Shown: positions 25,511 through 34,773 of the stretch, one piece after another
Layout of the letters: the number at the start of each line of letters is the position of its first letter
Numbering within the stretch: position 1 is the first letter of the stretch
Assembly (NCBI GenBank): GCA_044337705.1
Contig: JBIINB010000006.1
Span: 11,637-75,636 of the forward strand
Source of the DNA: JBEISR01 sp044337705
Lineage (GTDB): Bacteria; Planctomycetota; Planctomycetia; Pirellulales; Pirellulaceae
DNA: 64,000 bases
Direction of reading: 5' to 3'
Notes under the pieces: generated by a model
What the model was told of the DNA's origin: nothing
What the model saw: only the letters and a program-made list of their open reading frames with translations
Databases searched by the model: none
Translations under genes and position numbers: made by a program

Positions 25511-26604
25511 TCGGCACCCCAATCTACACCCAACGATTCGCCATCGGCGGGGTCGCATAGCCGCTGAAATGTAACGACGTTGATATTGCCTGACAGCATC
25601 GACACGCTACCATCGGCAAACCCAGTGACCATCACCGGACCATGCATTGCCTGGGGCCGTCTCCAGTCGCAACCGGTATCGAAGGTGCCGACCTGAATGC
25701 CGCCCGGATTGCGAACTCCATTGAAGGGATTTCTGAAATTGGGATCCGATCGCGGGCCGGGGCCGGCGACGTAGTTGGCCGGATTGCGCAGCGTCGGATC
25801 GATCACCGGACAATCCCACCAGGTGTAACCGCGATTGACTTCCGTCGCGGTTCCGTTGACCGTGTTCAGATCGCTTGCCGTGGTCGCGCCGTCGACCCAG
25901 GGACTGAACGTCGCGTGCCGACCACCACGCGACCAGATGCTGAAGGTGAATGAACCGGTCGAGAGATTGGGTGTCCTGCCGCGAGCCGGATAATCAAAGC
26001 CGTAGCATGCCGCCTGACGCTCCACGCTGAAGATCGTGTTGGTCGTACCATCGACGACATAGGCCAACTTGGCGTTGGGCTGCGTGGGGTGACCGTTGTT
26101 GAAGGTCACCGTGCAAAGCTGTGCGTTGATGGCATAGGTTGTGCCACCGTAGGGATTCGTGCCGACGTTGGTTCGGGCGTTATTGAGCGCCAGAGCTTTG
26201 CCGGTAAATCGAGCTGAGGACAACGTCACATCCTCTGGGCAGGCAAAGGTCGGAACTCCAAAAATTCTCGCTTCCCAACTGATCCCATTGGCCTGGTTGT
26301 AGATCGAATTCTGCTCCAGGTACGGGAGCATCATGTAGTGCCCTGAGGCAAGGATTGCGGGCCTGGCACCTGCTCCGGTTCCTTTTGCATGGGTCCAAGG
26401 GGGCAGAGTCTTGAACGCGCTCTCAAAATTGAGCGCCGCAAGGCTTAGCTGCTTGACGTTGTTCTGGCATTGGGAGCGCCTTGCGGCGGCTCGAGCCGAT
26501 TGGACTGCAGGTAGCAACAGACCGACCAAAATTCCAATGATGGCGATCACCACCAGCAGTTCCACTAAAGTGAACGCACGATGGCCCGCTCGTCGGATCT
26601 TCAT
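25507..26604 (-). CDS. DUF1559-family protein with type II pseudopilin N-terminus
   Basis: The 365-residue protein opens with a prepilin-like signal, FTLVELLVVIAIIG, then GLLLPAVQSARAAARRSQCQ. The long beta-rich C-terminal domain carries the DUF1559 features (conserved NN and HxGG-type segments such as SRGGRHATF, and MHGPVMVTGFADGSV near the end). This family is greatly expanded in planctomycetes. Members are thought to be envelope or pseudopilus proteins, but no function is proven. AAGGAG precedes the ATG at 26604 at good spacing. The lipoprotein gene overlaps its stop. Confidence 0.95.
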   Translation of the reverse strand: MKIRRAGHRAFTLVELLVVIAIIGILVGLLLPAVQSARAAARRSQCQNNVKQLSLAALNFESAFKTLPPWTHAKGTGAGARPAILASGHYMMLPYLEQNSIYNQANGISWEARIFGVPTFACPEDVTLSSARFTGKALALNNARTNVGTNPYGGTTYAINAQLCTVTFNNGHPTQPNAKLAYVVDGTTNTIFSVERQAACYGFDYPARGRTPNLSTGSFTFSIWSRGGRHATFSPWVDGATTASDLNTVNGTATEVNRGYTWWDCPVIDPTLRNPANYVAGPGPRSDPNFRNPFNGVRNPGGIQVGTFDTGCDWRRPQAMHGPVMVTGFADGSVSMLSGNINVVTFQRLCDPADGESLGVDWGAE

Positions 26605-26714
26605 GACAGACTCCTTGCGATGCAGAGACCGAAAAACAGATCAATAAAGGCAAATAAAAGAATGCGTGAAACAACCTACGGATATCAGAGTAACTTAAAC
26701 ACCCCCTGAAGGGC

Positions 26715-26729
26715 AACGGAAGTTCCGTT
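26715..26729. promoter_or_regulatory. Palindrome upstream of the DUF1559 gene, possible operator
   Basis: AACGGAA-G-TTCCGTT is a perfect 7-bp inverted repeat around one base. It lies about 110 bp before the DUF1559 start codon. Such a short tight palindrome can be a dimeric regulator site. No regulator gene is linked, so this is only a candidate. Confidence 0.35.
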
Positions 26730-27050
26730 ACCTATCAGAACTTCATCGTAGAATAGGCCACGCAAGAGCGAAATATTTTTCGCACCTAGTTAGTAGTAGC
26801 AGCATCCTCGACCGACATGGAGATCGGAAGCTGCATTCCCCCCCATCCAAGCTTTTCCATCGTCGATCGTTGCCGAAGGCTGGGCATCTCCAATCGGGGC
26901 CAAATCAAGCAAGCCGGGTGGATGTCAGACAACTTGCAGCCCGTTCAAGAATCCAATGGGCCGTTTGATTGCAAGGAAGCAATCACAAGAAAGAGACGCA
27001 TTCCAAGTTTTTGTGAGCCGCTCAAGGCTCTGCTCTGAACTTGGCGATTT

Positions 27051-27077
27051 TGAAAATGGTGACGATGAGCATTTTCA
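27051..27077. promoter_or_regulatory. Inverted repeat TGAAAATG/CATTTTCA, possible regulator site
   Basis: The two perfect 8-base arms lie 11 bases apart (27051-27058 and 27070-27077). Arm composition and 19-bp centre spacing resemble metal-regulator boxes only loosely. No obvious target gene starts within 300 bp on either side, so function is unknown. Confidence 0.3.
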
Positions 27078-27427
27078 ATAGGCTGCTAGGCTGGCCGTCG
27101 CGAAAAAAATGTCGACCTTCGAGGGAAGATCCGGTGCACGGAATCGGAATGGGATCGCCAGGAAGGCTATCGGGGGCTTGCACCGTTCCGCTTCCAACGA
27201 ACTTTTAGGATTGGAGGGCCGACAGGAGGAGGTGCCGGTGGAGAAAGCCACTGCGAGGAGTGAAAAAAATCCTTTCCTTCCTACCGTGGTCTCACGAATC
27301 TGCCACCCTTGCGGGTTGGTCGACTTGGTGAATCACTTCGAACAGCCGGATCGCTATATCGGCAGATTTCATCTCGTAGGCACCGGTGCCAAGCGGCAGA
27401 TGGTAGCGACAAAGCGCGAAGCTGAAG

Positions 27428-27504
27428 CATCCATCATCTGGCGATGGTGGCTACAGGAAGTGCGCCAACATGACATCCACCATCTGGCGATGGTGGCGAC
27501 AGGA
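27428..27504. repeat. Two 31-bp direct repeats, each forming a hairpin
   Basis: Copies at 27428-27458 and 27474-27504 differ at two bases. Each contains a CCAyCATC-TGGC-GATGGTGG hairpin with an 8-bp stem. The first copy has T where the second has C, which keeps a G-U pair in RNA. They lie just past the ftsY stop and could form the 3' end of its transcript. Confidence 0.6.
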
Positions 27505-27520
27505 TGCAGTTGGAATCGCC

Positions 27521-28633
27521 TCAGTTTTCATCCAGATCAAACAGCGCCCTGGTGAAAGACTCGGGATCAAACTCGGCGAAGTCTGGAAGTTTCTCACCAA
27601 GCCCCACGAACTTCACTGGGAGGCCGAATTGTTTGAGAATGGGAACCACCACACCTCCTTTGGCGCTTCCGTCCAGTTTGGCCAGCACGATGCCGGTACA
27701 GCCGGCGGCATCCGAGAACCCCTTGGCTTGACTGAGTGCATTCTGTCCGGCCGTGGCATCCAGAACCAGCAGCACCTCGTGGGGTGCCCCTTCGATCTGC
27801 TTTCCGATGACGCGGCGGATCTTCTCCAGTTGCTGCATCAGGTTGACTTGGGTCTGAAGTCTTCCTGCAGTATCGAGAATGCAGACATCGTACTGGCCGT
27901 CTCGGGCCTGCACGCACGCGCGGTGAGCGACGGCAGCCGGATCGCTTCCCTGATCTCCCAGGACGATATCGCATCCGATCCGATCAGACCAAATCTTGAG
28001 CTGTTCGACTGCAGCGGCGCGGAAGGTATCCCCTGCCCCAAGCAGCACCCGTTTGCCTTGACGTGTCAGTCGGTACGCCAACTTGGCGATCGAGGTAGTT
28101 TTACCTGAGCCATTGACACCGACGACGAGAATGACCGTCGTACCGGAAGTGGCCTGCGCCAGAGGAGACCGCTCCTTCTGCATCGTATCGCGAAGTTCCT
28201 GGCGGAGGGTCTCCAGCAGCTCCTCCTGATCGACCTTTCGCCCTCGGTAGTCTTTTTGGACTCGATCTCGGATCTGCCGGGCGACCGGCGCTCCCATATC
28301 GCTTTTGACCAGCAGCGCGAAAAGCTCTTCGAGAAACGCTTCATCCACCAATCTCCCTTCACTCTTGAAGAGATCACGGATATCGGTCTTGAGCCATTGC
28401 CGCGTCTTGCTGAGGGCTCCTTTCAGCCAGCGCCAGCCTCCCTTGGGTGGATCGTGCGGCTGGTCATCCCCTGAATCGCCGCGATCGCCATTCGATCCTT
28501 CGCCCCCTCCCGGTCCTTCCGAGATCGACGATTCGGGAGGGTTCGCCTCCTTGAATTCCTCTGCCTCCCTGAGTTTCTCTGGGGGCTGGGGGTCCTGGGA
28601 CTTTTTGCGATTCCAAAAATTTCCGAAAGGCAT
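27521..28633 (-). CDS. ftsY: Signal recognition particle receptor FtsY
   Basis: The 370-residue protein is the membrane-associated GTPase that docks ribosome-SRP complexes at the translocon. The acidic, Pro/Gly-rich N-terminus (about residues 1-65) is the A domain, then the N domain, then the G domain. The G domain shows GVNGSGKTTSIAKLA (G1), DTFRAAAVEQL (insertion box), DTAGRL (G3), LVLDATAGQNAL and LAKLDGSAKGG (G4), ending with the VGLGEKLPDFAEFDP closing motif. The ATG at 28633 fits the expected length. It follows the ABC-F gene by ten bases and is probably co-transcribed. Confidence 0.97.
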   Translation of the reverse strand: MPFGNFWNRKKSQDPQPPEKLREAEEFKEANPPESSISEGPGGGEGSNGDRGDSGDDQPHDPPKGGWRWLKGALSKTRQWLKTDIRDLFKSEGRLVDEAFLEELFALLVKSDMGAPVARQIRDRVQKDYRGRKVDQEELLETLRQELRDTMQKERSPLAQATSGTTVILVVGVNGSGKTTSIAKLAYRLTRQGKRVLLGAGDTFRAAAVEQLKIWSDRIGCDIVLGDQGSDPAAVAHRACVQARDGQYDVCILDTAGRLQTQVNLMQQLEKIRRVIGKQIEGAPHEVLLVLDATAGQNALSQAKGFSDAAGCTGIVLAKLDGSAKGGVVVPILKQFGLPVKFVGLGEKLPDFAEFDPESFTRALFDLDEN

Positions 28634-28643
28634 GATGGTTCGG

Positions 28644-30608
28644 TTACTCGTTGAGTTCCAGTGCTTCTTCGTAATGCAGGTAGAGCTGCTCCAGTTTCTG
28701 CTCCAGCTCTTCCATCCTGGCCACCAGCCGCTTCATCGCCGCTCCATCTCTCAGCTGATCGGGATCGGTCATATCGGTATGTGCAGCAGCGATGGCTTCC
28801 TCGGTCGCCATGATTTCTTTTTCCAGCACTTGTGGCTTGCAGTAGGGGAACTTCCGTTTCCTGGCTGGAGGGCTGGAACCCTGGGCGGTTTCGGGTTTGG
28901 CTGCCCCTCTGCTATCGCTCGATTTCCTGTTCGCACTGGTACCGCTGGTTCCGCCACCCTGACTTTTGGTGCGATCCCCCCATGCAGCTCCTCGGTCTTC
29001 AATTGCCAGCCCCTCCTTGATCCAGTGGCGATAGTCTTCGTAGTTCCCCTGGACGATCGACGCTTGGCCGCCGCGGAGGACCAGGACATGCTGAGCGGTA
29101 GCGTTGACCAGATAGCGATCGTGGGTGACCAGGAGCACGGTGCCGGAAAACTCGCGAATCGCCTGTTCCAGCGCCTCGCGGGACCACAGGTCCAGGTGGT
29201 TGGTTGGTTCATCGAGGATCAGGAAGTTGGCATCGAGGGACGCAAGTAGTGCCAGCATCGTTCGGTTGCGTTCGCCACCACTGAGTTGTCCTAGCGGTTT
29301 GGAGGCAAGTTCACCGGCGATCCCGAAGCGGGCCAGCATGTTGCGGCGTTCTAGATCGTTGCGATCGGCGTGCGGGACCCGGATCGCCTCCAGGGGTGTG
29401 GTTGTCAGATCTAGTTGTTGGAGCAGTTGGTCGAAGTAACCGACTCGCACGTTGGCTCCCAGTTCCACAGCTCCCTGATCCAGAGGCTCCTTGCCCAGGA
29501 GGCACTTGAGCAGGGTGGTCTTCCCGGCTCCGTTGCTTCCCAGGATGGCCCACCGCTGCCCTCGGAGGATCTGGAAGGAGAGGCGAGAAAAGAGCGAATG
29601 AGCGCCGAAGGCCTTGGCTGCCTTGTCGCATCGCAGGACGATATCGCCCGTCCGCGAAGCTTCGGGAAAACGAAAGCGCGGCGTATGGATCTCCCGCGGC
29701 GCATCGACCAATTCGATTCGCTCCAACTTTTTCCTCCGATCCTCCGCCTGCGTTGACTTCTGGCCTGCGTGATGGCGGCGAATGAAGTCCTCCAGCTTTT
29801 CGACCTCCTCGCGTTGCTTATCGAAAGTCCGCCTCTGCACCTCCAATCGCATTGCCTTCTGCTGAACGTAGGCCGAGTAATTTCCGACAAACCGGTCAAT
29901 CGATCCATCAAGCAATTCCCAGACGCTGGTGGCGACGCAGTCGAGGAAGTAGCGATCGTGACTGACCACCAGCACCGCGGATGAACTGGCCGCCAGCGCC
30001 TGCTCCAGCCACTCGGTCGTCTCCACATCCAGATGGTTGCTCGGTTCATCCAGAATCAGCAGATCGGGCTGACCGATCAAGACGCAGGCAAGGAGCAGCC
30101 GGTTGCGCTGGCCACCGCTTAGCCGTTCGATGGGGGCGTGCCAGAGGTCGACGGGAAACCCCATCCCCATCAATACCCGTTCCACCTGCACCTGCCATTG
30201 GTAGGCATCGCATTGCTGGATTTCGGCTTGGAGTCGATCGAGTCGCTGGAGCTGTTGGTCGCGAACCTGAGGATCGGTGGAGCTAGCGACCGCATCGGCC
30301 AAAGCTTCCGATTCGGCAATCAGCTGGCTGAACCTCCCTGCGGCTCGGCAAGCCTCCGACCAGATGGTGGCTCCCTGAGGAAACTCCTGATGCTGCTTGA
30401 CATAGCCGATCGTGGCGCGGGGAGCGATCTGGACGTCGCCGGCATCGGGTGCCAGTTGGCCTGTCAGGATATTGAGCAATGAACTCTTTCCGGCTCCGTT
30501 GGGACCGACCAGCGCCACATGGTCGCCCCGCCGAATCTCCAGGTCGATGCCATCGAGCACCGTCCGCTCCGCAAATGTTTTAGAAAGACCGCGGACCTGC
30601 AAAATCAC
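28644..30608 (-). CDS. ABC-F family ATPase (Uup-like)
   Basis: The soluble 654-residue protein has two ABC domains and no membrane helices. The first has GPNGAGKSS, LSGGQRNRLLLA and LLILDEPSNHLD. The second has GSNGAGKTT, LSGGERNRTMLALL and NFLILDEPTNHLD. The linker and a C-terminal coiled coil (EKEIMATEEAIAAA through EELEQKLEQLY) follow the Uup pattern. ABC-F proteins act on ribosomes or on DNA repair intermediates. I favour a GTG at 30608, which has AAGGGGG upstream and gives the usual MILQVRGLSK start. An ATG at 30632 is possible, and an open extension to 30863 is not supported. Confidence 0.9.
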   Translation of the reverse strand: MILQVRGLSKTFAERTVLDGIDLEIRRGDHVALVGPNGAGKSSLLNILTGQLAPDAGDVQIAPRATIGYVKQHQEFPQGATIWSEACRAAGRFSQLIAESEALADAVASSTDPQVRDQQLQRLDRLQAEIQQCDAYQWQVQVERVLMGMGFPVDLWHAPIERLSGGQRNRLLLACVLIGQPDLLILDEPSNHLDVETTEWLEQALAASSSAVLVVSHDRYFLDCVATSVWELLDGSIDRFVGNYSAYVQQKAMRLEVQRRTFDKQREEVEKLEDFIRRHHAGQKSTQAEDRRKKLERIELVDAPREIHTPRFRFPEASRTGDIVLRCDKAAKAFGAHSLFSRLSFQILRGQRWAILGSNGAGKTTLLKCLLGKEPLDQGAVELGANVRVGYFDQLLQQLDLTTTPLEAIRVPHADRNDLERRNMLARFGIAGELASKPLGQLSGGERNRTMLALLASLDANFLILDEPTNHLDLWSREALEQAIREFSGTVLLVTHDRYLVNATAQHVLVLRGGQASIVQGNYEDYRHWIKEGLAIEDRGAAWGDRTKSQGGGTSGTSANRKSSDSRGAAKPETAQGSSPPARKRKFPYCKPQVLEKEIMATEEAIAAAHTDMTDPDQLRDGAAMKRLVARMEELEQKLEQLYLHYEEALELNE

Positions 30609-30861
30609 CCCAACCCACCCCCTTCGTCCCATCACCAAAGTTTCGTAGCTCTCGCTTGACCTTATCTTAGCCAGGGCAGGTAAATTCGGTAGGGACCGCC
30701 GTCCGCCGCAAGCGGGAGAGGGAGGGGGGGAAAAAGCCGGGGGGTGATCGAGCACTTGCCTGGTTCGATCGATCGATCGACAATCGGGGTTTTCGTCTGC
30801 CGTGGGAAGTAGGCAGGCAGTTTTTCGGCAGACCTCCCGCGAAAAAAGGAGCAGGAGCGGC

Positions 30862-31437
30862 ATGCTGCATCTTCATGAAGAAACCCAGGCTCGCTGGTTG
30901 AAACAGGTTCAAGCCGACTTGCCTTCGGTGCTGATCGACCACGCCCACTGCGAACACAAGGCAGCGGCGACAGCGATGAGCCTTCTGGGAAGCTATATCG
31001 AAAAGCAGGAGGTCACCGATGCGATGACGGAAATCATCGCAGAGGAACTGGAGCACTTTCGACTGGTCCGCGAGGTGCTTCAGCGGCGGGGTATCCCGTT
31101 TCGCAAACTGCCGCCAGGCCATTATGGTAAGGAGTTACAGCAGCGGATCCGGCTGCTGGAGCCCGATCGCGCGGTCGATCGCATGCTGGTCAGCGGTCTG
31201 ATCGAAGCTCGTTCCTGCGAACGATTTGATCTGCTCCGCAAACATATCGACGATCCGGAGCTTCGGTCCTTCTACGATGGTCTGTTCGAGTCCGAAGCTC
31301 GGCATCACAGCACCTACGTTCGCCTGGCCAAGTGCTTCGCTCCCGCAAAAATCGTCCAGCAGCGACTGGAGGAACTGGCGGTGGAAGAAGCCGCCATCAT
31401 CGCCAAAGGATGGCCTCGAGCTCGCATGCACAGTTGA
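30862..31437 (+). CDS. miaE: tRNA 2-methylthio-N6-isopentenyladenosine hydroxylase (MiaE-like)
   Basis: The 191-residue all-alpha diiron enzyme hydroxylates the isopentenyl group of modified A37 in tRNA. Iron-ligand helices are visible: DHAHCEHKAAATAM, EELEHFRLVREVL, EARSCERFDLL and FESEARHHSTYVRLA, giving the E/EXXH pairs expected of the ferritin-like fold. The ATG at 30862 follows GGAGCAGGAG. It diverges from the ABC-F gene and precedes mtnB by 70 bp. Confidence 0.92.
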   Translation: MLHLHEETQARWLKQVQADLPSVLIDHAHCEHKAAATAMSLLGSYIEKQEVTDAMTEIIAEELEHFRLVREVLQRRGIPFRKLPPGHYGKELQQRIRLLEPDRAVDRMLVSGLIEARSCERFDLLRKHIDDPELRSFYDGLFESEARHHSTYVRLAKCFAPAKIVQQRLEELAVEEAAIIAKGWPRARMHS

Positions 31438-31507
31438 TTGCCCCTTGGCTTTTTTCGGTCCAGAGACCACTTCCGAACAACTCCCTCTAGCAACCCCACA
31501 GGCTGCC

Positions 31508-32167
31508 ATGACCCCATCGCTTCCCGAACACCTGACCCCTTTCCAAAAACAGATCGCCGGACTTCAGCAGGTGGGACACCAGTGCTGGCAGCGAGGCTGG
31601 TCGCTTGGAACCTCCAGCAACTACAGCGTCGTGCTGGAGAGAGATCCTCTTCGCCTGCTGGTGACTGCCAGCGGAAAGGATAAGGGTCACCTTCTCGATT
31701 GCGATTTCGTCATCGTCGACGCCGACGGGCGTCCCGTTCCCGAGGGACAGCCCAAATCGAGCGCCGAGACGCTGCTGCACTGCAGTGCCGCCCACCACTG
31801 GAAAGCCGGTGCTGTGCTCCATACCCACTCCCCCTGGGCGACTGTCCTGTCCGACCTCTTCTTTGCTCAGCGAGGCATCCTCCTAGAAGGGTACGAATTC
31901 CTAAAGGGATTCGAAGGGGTCACCTCCCACCAAACCACTCTCTGGGTCCCCATCTTCGAAAACACGCAGAATATCGCTGCGCTGCGGGAGGAGGTGGAGC
32001 AGTACTGGAAGAGCAACCCCCATGCCCTTTGCTTCGCCTACCTGATCCGGAAGCATGGACTTTACACCTGGGGAGACCACCTCCCGGCCGCTACACGACA
32101 CCTGGAAGTGATCGAGTTCCTTCTGGATTGCATGGGACGTCGGATGAGCCTGCGCGGCAGTGCTTGA
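31508..32167 (+). CDS. mtnB: Methylthioribulose-1-phosphate dehydratase
   Basis: The 219-residue class II aldolase-fold enzyme dehydrates methylthioribulose-1-phosphate in the methionine salvage pathway. Zinc-site and fold motifs are SSNYSV, VTASGKDKG, the HTHSPWATVLS pair of histidines, GFEGVTSHQTTLWVPIFENTQ, and the C-terminal KHGLYTWGD histidine. The ATG at 31508 gives the family length; the frame is open further upstream without a start that fits. It is the first of the mtn genes. mtnD and mtnC lie downstream, and mtnA and mtnK are not in this window. Confidence 0.93.
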   Translation: MTPSLPEHLTPFQKQIAGLQQVGHQCWQRGWSLGTSSNYSVVLERDPLRLLVTASGKDKGHLLDCDFVIVDADGRPVPEGQPKSSAETLLHCSAAHHWKAGAVLHTHSPWATVLSDLFFAQRGILLEGYEFLKGFEGVTSHQTTLWVPIFENTQNIAALREEVEQYWKSNPHALCFAYLIRKHGLYTWGDHLPAATRHLEVIEFLLDCMGRRMSLRGSA

Positions 32168-32403
32168 CCGACCATGGACCAGATAGAAGGAGTCGGCCAT
32201 TCCCCATGCATTTCCAAAGGAAAATCGTTCCGCTCCATTGCAGCACCTACGCCAGGAACTTAACCTGAAGAGGGTCCTCCCCACCATCGATAAGGCCATC
32301 GATTGGGCCACCCTAGTGGATCGTGTAGCCCCAGTTTCCGGTCCTTCCACTCCACCTTCGATCGCCTCCGTCCTCGGATCATCCCAACAGGAACCCCATT
32401 TTC

Positions 32404-32832
32404 ATGAACAGTCTGACGCGCATTCTCGGTTTTGCCATCTTCGCTACCGCCGTCGCGGGAGCGATCTACGGCTTGATCTTTTACAAGGAATACATGCAGG
32501 CACAGGCCGAGCTGAAAGCTCTGACAGGTCCACCGGAAAAGATGCCGGAAGGTCGGCCCGTACTGCCAGGTATGGGTGGAGGCGGAGGTGGTGGCGGCGG
32601 ACCAGGGCCCGGCGGCCGACCCGAGGAATCCAAACAAGCTGCTGAGGAAACCGAGAAATCCAAGCCGCAGGAAACCCAAGAGCCAACGCAGGAACCGCAA
32701 AAGGAGGAAGCGACCGCGCAGCCAGAGGCTAACGAGCCCGAAGTCAAAGATCCCGCCGCTGGTGACGCCGCAGAAACTCCACCAGAGGCACCTGCCGAAT
32801 CGGCAAAAGAAGGGGACGGAACCGAAAGCTAG
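32404..32832 (+). CDS. Small membrane-anchored protein with low-complexity acidic tail
   Basis: The 142-residue protein has one N-terminal helix (ILGFAIFATAVAGAIYGLIFY). A short linker and a nine-glycine run follow, then a Glu/Pro/Lys/Ala-rich tail of about 75 residues. No known domain is visible, and the tail should be disordered. It lies between mtnB and mtnD, with gaps of about 235 and 210 bp, so co-transcription is possible but not required. The base use matches neighbours, which supports a real gene. No function can be assigned. Confidence 0.7.
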   Translation: MNSLTRILGFAIFATAVAGAIYGLIFYKEYMQAQAELKALTGPPEKMPEGRPVLPGMGGGGGGGGGPGPGGRPEESKQAAEETEKSKPQETQEPTQEPQKEEATAQPEANEPEVKDPAAGDAAETPPEAPAESAKEGDGTES

Positions 32833-33044
32833 CCTCCAGCCCATCATGGTGGTCTGTTTTTCACCGAACCGAACTCTTGGCCAACCGCCGAGCGGCTAGT
32901 AGCGCCAATTGAATTCAGCGCATCGAGCCGATCACGCAGCCATGGCATTTTCCAACGAGTCGCCGGAACCACCTTTCCTGTTGTTCAAGTACCAAACCAA
33001 CAGCGATCGATGGCGATCGCTGGCCACCACAGAAGGAACCCTCG

Positions 33045-33626
33045 ATGGCCCGCGTTCATATCCCGAGTGAAAACCGTATCCTAGACCAAGTCGACCAGAT
33101 CCGATCGTTCCTGGAACCACACGGCATCTGGTACGAACATTGGGAGGTCGAAGGTCGGCTGCCCCAGAATCCCACCGATGCCCAGATCCTTGAGACATAC
33201 CAAGCCGAAATCGAAAGACTCAAAACAGCTGGTGGTTTCGTCACGGCCGATGTGATCAACGTGCGGCCGGAAACCCCCAACCTCGATGCGATGCTGGAGA
33301 AGTTCAACAAAGAACATACCCACGATGAAGATGAAGTTCGATTCACGGTATCCGGCCGCGGCCTGTTTCATATCCACCCTGAGTCGGGGCCGGTGTTTGC
33401 CGTCGAAGTGTCAACCGGGGATCTGATCAATGTCCCCCGGGGCACCAAGCACTGGTTTCATCTTTGCGACGATCGACACATCCGCTGCATTCGACTCTTT
33501 CAGGATCCCTCCGGCTGGACTCCTCATTACATCCAGGAAGGGGTCCACAGCCAGTACCAACCCATCTGCTTCGGACCTGGCTATGTCGACGGTTCCAAAC
33601 GTGTCGCACCGGTGATTCCCCTGTGA
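33045..33626 (+). CDS. mtnD: Acireductone dioxygenase
   Basis: The 193-residue cupin oxidises acireductone in methionine salvage, giving either methylthio-ketobutyrate (iron form) or a CO-releasing off-pathway product (nickel form). The metal site is in EHTHDEDEVRF (two His and one Glu), with the fourth ligand histidine in PRGTKHWFHL. HIHPESGPVFAVEV supports the cupin fold. The last bases overlap the mtnC start as GTGA. Confidence 0.96.
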   Translation: MARVHIPSENRILDQVDQIRSFLEPHGIWYEHWEVEGRLPQNPTDAQILETYQAEIERLKTAGGFVTADVINVRPETPNLDAMLEKFNKEHTHDEDEVRFTVSGRGLFHIHPESGPVFAVEVSTGDLINVPRGTKHWFHLCDDRHIRCIRLFQDPSGWTPHYIQEGVHSQYQPICFGPGYVDGSKRVAPVIPL

Positions 33627-34420
33627 CAGATCAGCCTGCGACCAAACAGCCTGTGATAGACCTGGAAGTTCAAGCGATCGTCGTCGATATCGAAGGCACG
33701 GTCTCCAGCATCCAGTTCGTTCATGAAGTGATGTTCCCGTTTGCCAGTCAAGCGGCCGAACGATTCCTTCAAGACCGCTGGCAGGATGCAGAGGTCCAGA
33801 AGGCGATCGATCAGATGGCGCAAGACTGTTCGGGGCAGACCTCGTTTTCCTCTCCAGTCGTGGGAGGAGGATGGACATGGAACCCGGAAATTCCCGTCAC
33901 CGGTCGTCCCATGGCGGTCGCAGAGTGGGTCCGCCGGCTTATCGCTGAAGATTCTAAGACAACAGGGCTCAAACAGCTCCAGGGCATGATCTGGAAAGAC
34001 GGATTTCATGCCGGACTGCTGACAGCGCCACTCTTCCCCGATGTCCCCCCTGCCCTCCAGAGATGGTCTGACCAGGGCCTGCAACTGGCTGTCTATTCCT
34101 CCGGGAGCATCGCAGCACAGAAACTCTTCTTCCAGCACACCAGCACAGGAAATTTGGCCTCGCTATTTTCCAGTCATTTCGACACGACGACAGGTGGAAA
34201 GCGGTCCTCAGGCAGTTACCGAGTGATCGCCGAGCGGCTGGAACGGGATGCCAGCCAACTGCTTTTCCTCAGCGATGTGTACGAGGAATTGACTGCCGCA
34301 AAGGAAGCTGGCTGGCAGGTGATTGCAGTCGTCCGCCCCGGCAATGCACCGCTGCCGCCCAACTGCCCATTTCCGGCCATTGAGTCATTCCATCAGCTGA
34401 ATGTCTCACCAAGCCACTAG
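33623..34420 (+). CDS. mtnC: Enolase-phosphatase MtnC
   Basis: The 265-residue HAD-family enzyme enolises and dephosphorylates diketo-methylthiopentyl phosphate to give acireductone. Motif I is VVDIEGTVSSIQFVHEVMFPFA. Motif II is VYSSGSIAAQKL. The catalytic lysine region is TTGGKRSSGSY, and LFLSDVYEELTAAKEAGW is motif IV. The GTG at 33623 overlaps the mtnD stop by four bases, so the two are translationally coupled. An upstream in-frame stretch inside mtnD is rejected. Confidence 0.95.
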   Translation: MTDQPATKQPVIDLEVQAIVVDIEGTVSSIQFVHEVMFPFASQAAERFLQDRWQDAEVQKAIDQMAQDCSGQTSFSSPVVGGGWTWNPEIPVTGRPMAVAEWVRRLIAEDSKTTGLKQLQGMIWKDGFHAGLLTAPLFPDVPPALQRWSDQGLQLAVYSSGSIAAQKLFFQHTSTGNLASLFSSHFDTTTGGKRSSGSYRVIAERLERDASQLLFLSDVYEELTAAKEAGWQVIAVVRPGNAPLPPNCPFPAIESFHQLNVSPSH

Positions 34421-34773
34421 CTGCTCAACTGCCTTCAAAAGCTCTCAAGAGGTACGGCACACGCCGTCCGTCAGGTCCCGTTTTTTGGAGAAATCGGGAG
34501 ATTGCGTTGATCCTCTAAAAGTTTGGGCGCTTTTCAACAAGCCACCAGAACCTTTTCGGACAGTCGATACCAAGGTGGTCATCTTCCTTCCCTTGCCTGT
34601 CGCAAGGGGCGCCGTAGAATGACCTGCGCAGCTGGGATTGTCCTTTCGGGGCGATCGCCGGACGAGGGATCCAGACCCGCCATCGGTGAGCGGGATGCCT
34701 GCAGGGAATCGATCTTCCATGCCCGTGTGCCATCAACCTGGCATTGCGAGCATGCGTAGGAGCCTTTCCAAGG
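34421..34773. other. Gene-free region between mtnC and an exported protein gene
   Basis: About 350 bp show no coding frame, strong hairpin with T run, or recognisable riboswitch. The promoter of the downstream gene should lie here. Confidence 0.3.

Larger units (their letters stand above)
26605..27520. other. Gene-free region between DUF1559 and ftsY genes
   Basis: About 915 bp lie between the DUF1559 start (promoter side) and the ftsY stop. No coding frame is convincing. Three small structures are visible and listed separately: a palindrome near the DUF1559 start, a longer inverted repeat at 27051-27077, and two near-identical hairpin repeats close to the ftsY end. Confidence 0.45.

Noticed and set aside
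27109..27555. Open frame of 148 codons in the region before ftsY
   Set aside because: It runs into ftsY on the other strand and has no domain. Its end is made of the hairpin repeats, and base composition does not suggest coding.
30633..30863. Extended start of the ABC-F protein
   Set aside because: The added residues have no family match and would cross the promoter side of miaE. GTG 30608 or ATG 30632 is more plausible.
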